Assembly (NCBI RefSeq): GCF_008642335.1 | Contig: NZ_CP029191.1 | Location: 6,634,001-6,698,000, forward strand | Direction: 5' to 3' | Source of the DNA: Streptomyces venezuelae | GTDB taxonomy: Bacteria; Actinomycetota; Actinomycetes; Streptomycetales; Streptomycetaceae | DNA length: 64,000 nucleotides | In this document: piece by piece, positions 39,810-47,306 of the stretch | How positions within the stretch are numbered: position 1 is the stretch's first letter | How the letters are laid out: each line of letters opens with the position of its first letter | Notes under the pieces: model-generated | What the model was told of the DNA's origin: nothing | Seen by the model: the letters and a program-made list of their open reading frames with translations, nothing else | The model's database searches: none | Translations under genes and position numbers: made by a program

Positions 39810-40220
39810 ATGCGAATCCCCCCACGAATCGTCAGCGTCACTGCCCTTGCCGCCGCCCTGTTCATCGGCGGCCCCGTCACGGCGAACGCGGCCCCGGTCA
39901 CCCACACCGCCCCCGTCTCGCACTCCGTCACCGCGGTCGGCGACATCTGTCTCTCCGCGCTGCCCTCCCAGGCGCACGACACCCTCGACCTGATCGAGGC
40001 GGGCGGCCCCTACCCGTACCCGCAGGACGGCACCGTCTTCCAGAACCGCGAGGGCGAGCTGCCGAAGCAGAGCTCCGGCTACTACCACGAGTACACGGTC
40101 GTCACGCCGGGCTCCGACAACCGCGGCGCCCGCCGCATCGTCACCGGCGAGAAGAACCAGGAGGACTACTACACGTCCGACCACTACGCGTCGTTCGACC
40201 TGGTCGACCACGGCTGCTGA
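39810..40220 (+). CDS. Secreted guanyl-specific ribonuclease, RNase Sa family
   Basis: 136 residues. Signal peptide at ~1-28 (VSVTALAAALFIGGPVTANA) and a mature enzyme of about 96-108 residues closely matching RNase Sa: ICLSALPSQAHDTLDLIEAGGPYPYPQDGTVFQNREG, then YYHEYTVVTPG, RRIVTGEKNQEDYYTSDHYASFDLVDHGC. The catalytic pair E94 and H125 has the same spacing as in RNase Sa, and both cysteines of the disulfide are present. It cleaves single-stranded RNA after G outside the cell. No barstar-like inhibitor gene is adjacent. Confidence 0.95.
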   Translation: MRIPPRIVSVTALAAALFIGGPVTANAAPVTHTAPVSHSVTAVGDICLSALPSQAHDTLDLIEAGGPYPYPQDGTVFQNREGELPKQSSGYYHEYTVVTPGSDNRGARRIVTGEKNQEDYYTSDHYASFDLVDHGC

Positions 40221-40221
40221 G

Positions 40222-40428
40222 TCAGTTCTGCGGGAAACTCCGCAGCGCGGCGAACAGGGCGCAGGCCAGCACGATGAGGGCCCCGCTCGCGTACGTCTCG
40301 TAACCGTCGAGGAAGCCGAGGCGCTGGACGAGACCCCAGCCGCGCAGCTCGCCGGTGAAGCTGTGGACCAGGCCGACCGCGCCCTGCAACAACAGGGCCA
40401 CACCGAGGAACTCCAGTAGCTGCTTCAT
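40222..40428 (-). CDS. Small two-helix membrane protein
   Basis: 68 residues from ATG 40428 (GAGGA 8 nt upstream). Two hydrophobic segments (LLEFLGVALLLQGAVGLV and YASGALIVLACALFAAL) are joined by a short loop (HSFTGELRGWGLVQRLGFLDGYET). No family recognised. It is convergent with the RNase gene, one base apart, and divergent from the histidine kinase at 40597. Confidence 0.75.
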   Translation of the reverse strand: MKQLLEFLGVALLLQGAVGLVHSFTGELRGWGLVQRLGFLDGYETYASGALIVLACALFAALRSFPQN

Positions 40429-40596
40429 ACAAAGATCCTCGTCCCGCACCTTCCGCGCGGGCATCCGCCGCGGGGCGAGGATCTTCACGTCGAGCGGGTC
40501 CGAAAGTCGCGGACCTGCGCGACTTTGGTAGACGATCACGCACGATCACGCGTGAGGAACGTGCACGGGCACCCGCGGTGCGTAGATTTATCGACC

Positions 40597-41853
40597 ATGA
40601 GCGGCACTGATCCCACGCGACCCGCCGAGGGCGAGCGGCCCCTGACCAGGAGACCCTGGACGCTGCCCTCCGCCATCGCGCGGGAGTTCGACCCGAGCCG
40701 CGCCGGACGCAAGGCGCGGCGGACCGTCCGCGACTGGATCGCCGACTTCACCTGCTTCTTCGCCGCCGTCGTCATCGGGATGCTCGGCGCCGACGCGGTC
40801 ACCGGCAACCCGCACATCTCCCCGGGCTGGGCGGAGTTCGACCAGGTGCTCGGCGCGCTGGCCTGCGCCGCGGTCTGGCTGCGCAGACGGTGGCCCGTCG
40901 GCCTCGCCCTCGCGATGGTGCCGGTCTCGGTGGCCTCCGACACGGCGGGCGGCGCCGCGGCCATCGCGCTCTTCACCCTCGCCGTGCACCGGCCGTTCCG
41001 GTACGTCGCCTGGATCGGCGGAGCCTCGGTCGCCGTCGTCCCCCTCACCTACTGGCTGCGCCCCGACGCCACCATGTCGTACGGCATCACCATCGCCTTC
41101 GGCGTGCTGCTGACCATCACCGTCATCGGCTGGGGCATGTTCGTGCGCTCCCGCCGCGAACTCCTGCTCAGCCTCCGCGACCGGGCCGTCCGCGCCGAGA
41201 ACGAGGCCGCGCTCCGCGCCGAACAGGCCCAACGGCTCGCCCGCGAGGACATCGCGCGCGAGATGCACGACGTCCTCGCCCACCGCCTCACCCTGCTCAG
41301 CGTCCACGCGGGCGCCCTCGAGTTCCGCCCGGACGCACCCCGCGAGGAGATCGTCAGGGCGGCCGGTGTCATCAGGGAGAGCTCCCACGAGGCCCTCCAG
41401 GACCTGCGCCAGGTCATCGGCGTCCTGCGCGGCGGCGATGCGGACGCCTCCGGCCGCCCGCAGCCCACCCTCGCCGCCCTCGACACTCTGATCGCCGAGT
41501 CCCGCGACGCGGACATGAAGGTCGTCCTCCACAACCGCGTCGCCGACCCGGCCTCCGTGCCCACGGCCCTCGGCCGCACCGCCTACCGCATCGCCCAGGA
41601 AGGTCTGACCAACGCCCGCAAACACGCCCCCGGCGCCGAAGTGACCGTCACCGTCACGGGCGCGCCCGGCAAGGGCCTGACCCTGTCCGTCCACAACCCC
41701 GCGCCGCCCGGCCCCGTGCCCGCGGTGCCCGGCTCGGGACAGGGCCTCATCGGGCTCGCCGAGCGGGCCTCGCTCGCGGGCGGCAGGCTCGGCCACGAGG
41801 CCGGGACCGACGGCGGATTCCACCTGGAGGCCTGGCTACCGTGGGCGTCATGA
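40597..41853 (+). CDS. Sensor histidine kinase (NarL-type two-component system)
   Basis: 418 residues. Four or five membrane helices lie at ~48-185 with little extracytoplasmic loop, then a HisKA_3 dimerisation helix with phosphorylated H224 (EDIAREMHDVLAHRLTLLSVHAGALEF). A HATPase domain follows (RTAYRIAQEGLTNARKHAPG, then GQGLIGLAERASLAGG). Typical of Streptomyces kinases that sense membrane or cell-envelope state. ATG 40597 gives the usual length. Its stop overlaps the response regulator as ATGA. Confidence 0.93.
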   Translation: MSGTDPTRPAEGERPLTRRPWTLPSAIAREFDPSRAGRKARRTVRDWIADFTCFFAAVVIGMLGADAVTGNPHISPGWAEFDQVLGALACAAVWLRRRWPVGLALAMVPVSVASDTAGGAAAIALFTLAVHRPFRYVAWIGGASVAVVPLTYWLRPDATMSYGITIAFGVLLTITVIGWGMFVRSRRELLLSLRDRAVRAENEAALRAEQAQRLAREDIAREMHDVLAHRLTLLSVHAGALEFRPDAPREEIVRAAGVIRESSHEALQDLRQVIGVLRGGDADASGRPQPTLAALDTLIAESRDADMKVVLHNRVADPASVPTALGRTAYRIAQEGLTNARKHAPGAEVTVTVTGAPGKGLTLSVHNPAPPGPVPAVPGSGQGLIGLAERASLAGGRLGHEAGTDGGFHLEAWLPWAS

Positions 41854-42521
41854 AACCGATCAAGCTGCTCCTCGTCGACGACGATCCGCTCGTGCGGGCC
41901 GGGCTCTCCTTCATGCTCGGCGGCGCGGACGACATCCAGATCGTCGGCGAGGCGGGCGACGGCACCGAAGTCGCCCCGCTGGTCGGCGAACTCGAGCCCG
42001 ATGTCGTCCTGATGGACATCCGCATGCCCACGATGGACGGCCTCGCCGCCACCGAGGCGCTGCGCAGGCGTCCCGGCGCGCCCGAAGTCATCGTCCTCAC
42101 CACCTTCCACGCCGACGAACAGGTGCTGCGCGCCCTGCGCGCGGGCGCGGCAGGGTTCGTCCTGAAGGACACGGCGCCGGCCGAGATCGTCGCGGCGGTG
42201 CGCGCGGTGGCCGCGGGGGAGCCCGTGCTCTCGCCGACGGTGACCCAGCAGCTGATCACGCAGGTCACCGGCGTCGACCCGCAGCTCGACCGCAGGCGCC
42301 GGGCGTTGGACCGGCTCGCGACGCTGGGGGAGCGGGAGCGCGAGGTGGCCGTCGCGGTCGGGCGCGGCGGGTCGAACGCGGACATCGCGGCGCAGCTGTA
42401 CCTGAGCGTCGCCACGGTCAAGGCCCACGTGTCGCGGATCCTGACCAAGCTCGACCTCAACAACCGTGTGCAGATCGCGCTGCTGGCGCACGACGCGGGG
42501 CTCCTGGACGAGGACGGCTGA
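41850..42521 (+). CDS. LuxR/NarL-family response regulator
   Basis: 223 residues. Receiver domain at 1-120 with D56 in VVLMDIRMPTMDG and the conserved Lys in FVLKDTAP. LuxR HTH at ~150-215 (LATLGEREREVAVAVGRGGSNADIAAQLYLSVATVKAHVSRILTKLDLNNRVQIALL). Coupled to the kinase gene by ATGA. Targets unknown; the P450 gene lies next on the same strand, 97 bp on. Confidence 0.94.
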   Translation: MKPIKLLLVDDDPLVRAGLSFMLGGADDIQIVGEAGDGTEVAPLVGELEPDVVLMDIRMPTMDGLAATEALRRRPGAPEVIVLTTFHADEQVLRALRAGAAGFVLKDTAPAEIVAAVRAVAAGEPVLSPTVTQQLITQVTGVDPQLDRRRRALDRLATLGEREREVAVAVGRGGSNADIAAQLYLSVATVKAHVSRILTKLDLNNRVQIALLAHDAGLLDEDG

Positions 42522-42618
42522 GCAGGGCGGATCACCGGAACGGATGAACGGGACGCGGGCGGGAACAGAGCGCCGCGTCCGGCACGTTGGCCACATGAGC
42601 ACCTGGGAGGGGACCCAC

Positions 42619-43824
42619 ATGGCGGAGAGCATCGATCTTGATACGTACGGCCCGCGGTTCCGAGAGGACCCGCACTCCGTCTACGCGGAACTCCGCACGC
42701 TGGGACCGGTCCACCGCGTCCGTCTGCCACCTCCGGAGGACATGGACGACACGTACCTGGTGGTGGGGTACGAAGAGGGCAGAACCGCCCTCCGCGACCC
42801 GCGCTTCGCCAAGTCCGCCGCGGCGGCGGGCTTCGCCTTCCACGAGGAAGAGCTGATCGGCACCCACCTGCTGATAGCCGACCCGCCCCAGCACACCCGC
42901 CTGCGTGCTCTCATCACCCGGGAGTTCACCGCACGCCGTGTCGAGGCCATGCGCCCGCGCATCCAGCGCATCACCGACGACCTCCTCGACGAGATGCTGG
43001 TCCACGGCGAGTCGGCCACGACCCGGCGCGCCGACCTCTTCGAAGCGCTCGCCTTCCACCTTCCGATCACCGTGATCTGTGAGCTGCTCGGCGTCCCCGA
43101 CATCGACCGCGCCACGTTCCGCCGCCTGTCCAACGGAGTCGTGGCCTCGCCCGACCAGGAGGCGGAACGCGCCGCCTTCGAGGAACTCGCAGCGTTCCTC
43201 GCCGAACTGGTCGAGGAGAAGCGGCGTTCGGGCGGTGGCGAAGACCTGCTGAGCGCGCTGATCCGCACGACGGACGACGAGGGCGGCGACCGCCTCTCCA
43301 CCTCCGAGCTGCGCGGAATGGCCTTCCTGCTGCTGATCGCGGGACACGAGACGACGGTCAACCTGATCGGCAATGCCGTGCACGCCCTGTTCACCCATCC
43401 CGACCAACTGGCCGCTCTGCGCGCCGACATGACCCTCCTCGACGGCGCGATCGAGGAGGCCCTGCGCTATGAGGGCCCGCTGGAGAGCGCGACGTACCGC
43501 TTCGCGACCGAGCCCACCGAGCTGGGTGGCGTGGTGATACCGAGGGGCGCGATCGTCCGGATCGGCCTCGCCGCGGCCAACCGGGACCCCGCCCGCTTCT
43601 CCGGGCCAGACCGCTTCGACATCCGCCGCGCCCCGCAGGGCCACATGGCCTTCGGGCACGGCCTGCACCACTGCCTGGGTGCCCCGCTGGCCCGGGTCGA
43701 GGCGCAGATCGCGCTGGGGTCGCTCCTGGAGCGCTGCCCCGGCCTCGCGCCGGACGGGCCGCCGGGGGAGTGGCTGCCCGGGACTCTGATCAGGGGGATG
43801 CGGCGGCTTCCCGTCCGGTGGTAG
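42619..43824 (+). CDS. Cytochrome P450
   Basis: 401 residues from ATG 42619 (GGGAGGGGAC upstream; ATG 42595 is less well placed). I-helix oxygen-binding motif AGHETT, ExxR in EEALRYEG, and the haem loop FGHGLHHCLG with C352. It is of the bacterial soluble type that takes electrons from ferredoxin. No ferredoxin or reductase gene lies next to it. A thioesterase follows 9 bp later on the same strand, hinting at shared expression but not at a known pathway. Confidence 0.95.
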   Translation: MAESIDLDTYGPRFREDPHSVYAELRTLGPVHRVRLPPPEDMDDTYLVVGYEEGRTALRDPRFAKSAAAAGFAFHEEELIGTHLLIADPPQHTRLRALITREFTARRVEAMRPRIQRITDDLLDEMLVHGESATTRRADLFEALAFHLPITVICELLGVPDIDRATFRRLSNGVVASPDQEAERAAFEELAAFLAELVEEKRRSGGGEDLLSALIRTTDDEGGDRLSTSELRGMAFLLLIAGHETTVNLIGNAVHALFTHPDQLAALRADMTLLDGAIEEALRYEGPLESATYRFATEPTELGGVVIPRGAIVRIGLAAANRDPARFSGPDRFDIRRAPQGHMAFGHGLHHCLGAPLARVEAQIALGSLLERCPGLAPDGPPGEWLPGTLIRGMRRLPVRW

Positions 43825-43833
43825 TAGTCGGTC

Positions 43834-44277
43834 ATGACCGAGCCCACGGCCGCGCAGCCGGTTTCCGACCCCCTCGACCTCGCCATGGCCCAGAAGGTCC
43901 TGGAGGCCCAGCCGTTCAGCCGCCTCGTGCGGGCCCGCATCACGCGGTTCGGTGAGGGCGCGGCGACGCTGGAGATCGGGGTGCGCGACGAGCTCCGGCA
44001 GCAGAACGGCTTCCTGCACGGCGGCGTGCTGGCGTACGCGGCGGACAACAGCATCACGTTCGCCGCGGGCACGACGCTCGGCCCGGCCGTCCTGACGTCC
44101 GGGTTCTCCATCCAGTACGTACGTCCGGCGACCGGCGTGACCCTCATCGCGCACGCCGCCGTGGTGCACTCGGGCCGGCGTCAGGCGACGGTGCGCTGTG
44201 AGCTGGTCGCGGTGGGGGAGGAGGGCACGGAGACGCTGTGCGCGATCGCGCAGGGGACGGTGCTCTCCACGGCCTGA
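43834..44277 (+). CDS. PaaI-family hot-dog thioesterase
   Basis: 147 residues. Hot-dog fold with the PaaI-type active-site region RQQNGFLHGGVLAYAADNSITFAAGT (HGG-x and acidic residue), then VLTSGFSIQYVRPATGVTLIAHAAVVHSGRRQATVRCEL. It hydrolyses acyl-CoA thioesters, often aromatic. It starts 9 bp after the P450 and is probably co-transcribed. Confidence 0.93.
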   Translation: MTEPTAAQPVSDPLDLAMAQKVLEAQPFSRLVRARITRFGEGAATLEIGVRDELRQQNGFLHGGVLAYAADNSITFAAGTTLGPAVLTSGFSIQYVRPATGVTLIAHAAVVHSGRRQATVRCELVAVGEEGTETLCAIAQGTVLSTA

Positions 44278-44295
44278 GGTCTCGGGCGCAGGCTC

Positions 44296-45324
44296 TCAGC
44301 CGGCGGGGATCTCCTGGGGGAACTCCTCGGGGATCTCCGCCATCCGCACCGGCCGCCGCTCCCGCCGCGACAGCTCGCACGCCTCCGCGATCCGCAGGGC
44401 GTGCAGCGCCTCGCGGCCGTCGCAGGGGTTCGTGCGTGCGCCGCGGACCACCTCGACGAAGGCGGCGAGCTCCGCCTCGTACGCGGGGGCGAAGCGCTCC
44501 AGGAAACCTGGCCAGGGCTTGACCGGAGCGGGCGGGCCCGCCGGTTCCAGGGACGTGAGCGGCGTGCGCTCGTCCATACCGACGGCCAACTGGTCGTGCT
44601 CGCCCGCCAGTTCCATGCGGACGTCGTACCCCGCGCCGTTGCAGCGCGTGGCGGTGGCCGTGGCGAGGGTGCCGTCGTCGAGGGTGAGTATCGCGGCCGC
44701 CGTGTCGACGTCGCCCGCGTCGCGGAACATCGCGGGTCCCGCGTCGGACCCCGTCGCGTACACCACCGTGACCTCGCGGCCCGTCACCCACCGCAGGATG
44801 TCGAAGTCGTGGACGAGGCAGTCGCGGTAGAGGCCGCCGGAGAGCGGCAGGTACGCGGCCGGGGGCGGCGCGGGGTCCGAGGTGATCGCCCGCACGGTGT
44901 GCAGTCTCCCCAGCCGGCCCGCGCGGACCGCCTCGCGCGCCGCGGTGTACCCCGCATCGAAGCGCCGCTGGAAGCCGAGTTGCAGCACGGTCCCTGCGGC
45001 CTCGACCTCGGCGAGAGCGGCGAGCGTGCCCGGCAGGTCGAGGGCGATGGGCTTCTCGCAGAACACGGGGAGGCCCGCGCGCGCCGCTCTGCCGATGAGC
45101 TCCGCGTGCGCGGAGGTCGCCGCCGTGATCACCACGGCGTCCGCCCCCGCGGCGAAGACGTCGTCCGCCGACGGCACCGCCGTCGCCCCGGTCCGCGCCG
45201 CGAGGGCGGTGGCCCGGGCGGGGTCGGCGTCGGCGATCACCAGGGACGACACGTCGGGGTGCTGGCTGAGGGCGGCCGCGTGGAAGGAGCCGATGCGGCC
45301 CGTTCCGATCAGTCCGATGCGCAT
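44296..45324 (-). CDS. Gfo/Idh/MocA-family oxidoreductase (inositol 2-dehydrogenase-like)
   Basis: 342 residues. N-terminal Rossmann fold MRIGLIGTGRIGSFHAAALSQHP and EKP motif in VFCEKPIALDLPG. The C-terminal part has GFQRRFDAGYTAAREAVRAGRLG and DCLVHDFDILRWVTGREV (substrate-binding D/H). It resembles myo-inositol dehydrogenases. It reads away from the GntR/ABC-transporter genes, and a GntR-type operator lies 39 bp upstream of its start, so it probably oxidises the sugar or polyol imported by that system. Confidence 0.9.
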   Translation of the reverse strand: MRIGLIGTGRIGSFHAAALSQHPDVSSLVIADADPARATALAARTGATAVPSADDVFAAGADAVVITAATSAHAELIGRAARAGLPVFCEKPIALDLPGTLAALAEVEAAGTVLQLGFQRRFDAGYTAAREAVRAGRLGRLHTVRAITSDPAPPPAAYLPLSGGLYRDCLVHDFDILRWVTGREVTVVYATGSDAGPAMFRDAGDVDTAAAILTLDDGTLATATATRCNGAGYDVRMELAGEHDQLAVGMDERTPLTSLEPAGPPAPVKPWPGFLERFAPAYEAELAAFVEVVRGARTNPCDGREALHALRIAEACELSRRERRPVRMAEIPEEFPQEIPAG

Positions 45325-45362
45325 GCACCCACCCTCGCGACGCCGGACGGCCCTGTCAATCC

Positions 45363-45384
45363 TTTGTCCTGACAACAGAACTTA
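45363..45384. promoter_or_regulatory. Candidate GntR operator A (core TTGTCCTGACAA)
   Basis: The core is a near-perfect palindrome with the GT-N4-AC layout of HutC-subfamily GntR sites, followed by CAGAACTTA. Twenty-one of 22 bases match operator B at 46292-46313, and both are followed five bases later by TTCCC. It sits between the divergent oxidoreductase and methyltransferase genes. Confidence 0.6.
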
Positions 45385-45463
45385 CGCGGTTCCCACCGTG
45401 GGGTGGCGTAGGTTCGGCGGGGACACCGAAGTCCGGTGGGAACACGGAGAATTGGAGCGGCCC

Positions 45464-46264
45464 ATGCACGGCGCGGGCGATCGGATCGACACCTCGACGG
45501 CGCATTCGGCGCGGGTGTACGACTACATCCTGGGCGGCAAGGACCACTACCCCGTGGATGCCGCGGCGGGCGACACGATGTGCGAGCACTGGCCCGCGCT
45601 GCCGGTGCACATGCTGGAGAACCGCCGCTTCATGCACCGCGCCGGACGCTACCTGGCCGAGGAGCGGGGCATCCGCCAATTCCTCGACATAGGCACCGGG
45701 TTGCCCACGGCGCCCAACCTCCACGAGGTGGCGCAGGAGGTGGCGCCGGAGTCGCACGTGGTCTACGTGGACAACGACCCCATCGTCCTGGCCCACGCCC
45801 GCGCCCTCCTGCAGAGCACGCCCGAGGGCGCGACGGCGTACATCGACGCGGACATGCACGACCCGGACGCCATCCTGGACAGCGCGGAGTTCCGCGAGCT
45901 GATCGACCTGAAGGAGCCGGTCGGCCTGATGGTGATCGGCATTCTCCACTTCATCCTGCCCCCGGACGACCGCCGCCTGGTCCAGCGTCTCCTGGAACCG
46001 CTGCCGTCGGGCAGCTTCCTCGCCATGACCATCGGCACCGCGGACTTCGCCCCCGGCGAGGTGGGCCGGGTGGCCGACGAGTACGCCGCGCAGGGCATGC
46101 CCATGGCCCTGCGCGACCTGCCGACGGCCACGTCGTTCTTCGACGGCATGGAACTGGTCGACCCGGGCGTCACCCAGGTCCACAAGTGGCGCCCGGGCCC
46201 CGAGCAGGACGGCATCGACGACAGCGCGATCGCGATGTACGGGGCGGTGGCCCGCAAGGTCTGA
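45464..46264 (+). CDS. SAM-dependent methyltransferase, DUF574 type
   Basis: 266 residues. The DUF574 (methyltransf_19) signature is clear: RIDTSTAHSARVYDYILGGKDHYPVD, MLENRRFMHRAGRYLAEERGIRQFLDIGTGLPTAPNLHEVAQ (SAM-binding), VVYVDNDPIVLAHARALL and GLMVIGILHFI. These enzymes are greatly expanded in actinomycetes; substrates are unknown. TTGGAGCGG precedes the ATG. It is wedged between the oxidoreductase and GntR genes and flanked by two almost identical operators, so it looks like an insertion into the locus. Confidence 0.94.
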   Translation: MHGAGDRIDTSTAHSARVYDYILGGKDHYPVDAAAGDTMCEHWPALPVHMLENRRFMHRAGRYLAEERGIRQFLDIGTGLPTAPNLHEVAQEVAPESHVVYVDNDPIVLAHARALLQSTPEGATAYIDADMHDPDAILDSAEFRELIDLKEPVGLMVIGILHFILPPDDRRLVQRLLEPLPSGSFLAMTIGTADFAPGEVGRVADEYAAQGMPMALRDLPTATSFFDGMELVDPGVTQVHKWRPGPEQDGIDDSAIAMYGAVARKV

Positions 46265-46291
46265 CGGAGAGCATCACGCCGGGCGGCCGAA

Positions 46292-46313
46292 TTTGTCCGG
46301 ACAACAGAACTTA
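46292..46313. promoter_or_regulatory. Candidate GntR operator B (core TTGTCC-GGACAA)
   Basis: The core is a perfect 12-bp palindrome, followed by CAGAACTTA. It lies 40 bp upstream of the gntR start, fitting autorepression, and matches operator A in 21 of 22 positions. Confidence 0.65.
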
Positions 46314-46353
46314 AGAACTTCCCGTCATCATCTCCTGGGACTACGCTCGCCAC

Positions 46354-47145
46354 GTGTCCAAACCAGTCGCCAAAGCAGCCCAGGACAAGCCGGTCCAGGA
46401 CCCCACCGTGGACCTCCGGCTCGGCGTCGACCGCAGCAGTCCCGTCCCGCTCTACTTCCAGCTGGCCCAGCAGCTGGAAGCGGCGATCGAGCGCGGCGCC
46501 CTCACGCCCGGCAGCCTCCTCGGCAACGAGATCGAGCTCGCCGGGCGGCTCGGCCTGTCGCGGCCCACGGTGCGGCAGGCCATCCAGTCCCTCGTCGACA
46601 AGGGGCTGCTCGTGCGGCGGCGGGGCGTCGGCACCCAGGTCGTGCACAGCCAGGTCAAGCGGCCCCTGGAGCTCAGCAGCCTCTACGACGACCTCGAAGC
46701 CGCGGGCCAGCGCCCCGAGACCCGAGTCCTGCGCGCCGCCCTCGAACCCGCCACGGCCGAGGTCGCGGCGGCGCTCGGGGTCGCCGAGGGCGACGAGGTG
46801 CACCTCGTCGAGCGGCTCCGGCTCGCGCACGGAGAGCCCATGGCCCACCTGCGCAACCACCTGCCCACCGGCCTCCTCGACCTCGACCCGGCGCGTCTTG
46901 AGGCCACCGGGCTGTACCGCCTGATGCGCGCGGCGGGCCTCACCCTGCACAGCGCCCGCCAGTCGGTCGGCGCCCGCGCCGCCACCGCCGACGAGGCGGA
47001 GCTGCTCGCCGAGCCGGCGGGCGCCCCGCTGCTCACGATGCGGCGCACCACGTTCGACGACACGGGACGCGCCGTCGAGTTCGGCTCGCACGTCTACCGG
47101 GCCTCGCGGTACTCCTTCGAGTTCCAGCTCCTCGTACGGCCGTAG
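46354..47145 (+). CDS. GntR-family regulator, HutC subfamily
   Basis: 263 residues. GntR winged helix at ~30-100 (LYFQLAQQLEAAIERGALTPGSLLGNEIELAGRLGLSRPTVRQAIQSLVDKGLLVRRRGVGTQVV). UTRA effector domain at ~115-255 (RVLRAALEPATAEVAAALGVAEGDEVHLVERLRLAHGEPMAHLRNHLPTGL, FEFQLLVRP). It likely represses the oxidoreductase, itself and the transporter through the TGTYCNGACA sites. GTG 46354 lies 7 nt after TACGCT, so the message may be leaderless. Confidence 0.94.
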   Translation: MSKPVAKAAQDKPVQDPTVDLRLGVDRSSPVPLYFQLAQQLEAAIERGALTPGSLLGNEIELAGRLGLSRPTVRQAIQSLVDKGLLVRRRGVGTQVVHSQVKRPLELSSLYDDLEAAGQRPETRVLRAALEPATAEVAAALGVAEGDEVHLVERLRLAHGEPMAHLRNHLPTGLLDLDPARLEATGLYRLMRAAGLTLHSARQSVGARAATADEAELLAEPAGAPLLTMRRTTFDDTGRAVEFGSHVYRASRYSFEFQLLVRP

Positions 47146-47151
47146 TCAGAA

Positions 47152-47161
47152 TGTTCTGACA
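47152..47161. promoter_or_regulatory. Candidate GntR operator C (TGTTCTGACA)
   Basis: It matches the TGTCCTGACA core of operator A except for one base and is followed by AACTTA. It begins 6 bp after the gntR stop and just upstream of the TTGACG -35 element of the transporter promoter. Confidence 0.5.
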
Positions 47162-47167
47162 AACTTA

Positions 47168-47197
47168 TTGACGGTGCCGCGCGCCCCCCGCTAGAAC
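47168..47197 (+). promoter_or_regulatory. Candidate vegetative promoter of the ABC transporter genes
   Basis: TTGACG at 47168-47173 and TAGAAC at 47192-47197, 18 nt apart, resemble an HrdB-type promoter 47 bp before the first start codon and overlap the region of operator C. Confidence 0.5.
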
Positions 47198-47243
47198 TCC
47201 TCCAGCCGCACCGAGGCGGCCGGGAGACGAGGGGTGGTCCACC

Positions 47244-47306
47244 ATGCGTACATCCCGCACAGTCATGCGTACGTCCCGCACAGTCATGCGTACGTCCCGC
47301 ACGGCC
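47244..47306 (+). repeat. Triple 21-bp in-frame tandem repeat encoding MRTSRTV
   Basis: Units at 47244, 47265 and 47286 differ by single bases (ACA/ACG, GTC/GCC). Each begins with ATG, extending the signal peptide's basic N-region in steps of seven residues. A unit length divisible by three means copy number can change without a frameshift. Confidence 0.9.

Noticed and set aside
42619..44277. A biosynthetic gene cluster around the P450 and thioesterase
   Set aside because: No PKS, NRPS, terpene synthase or tailoring set is nearby. Flanking genes are ordinary regulators and sugar genes.
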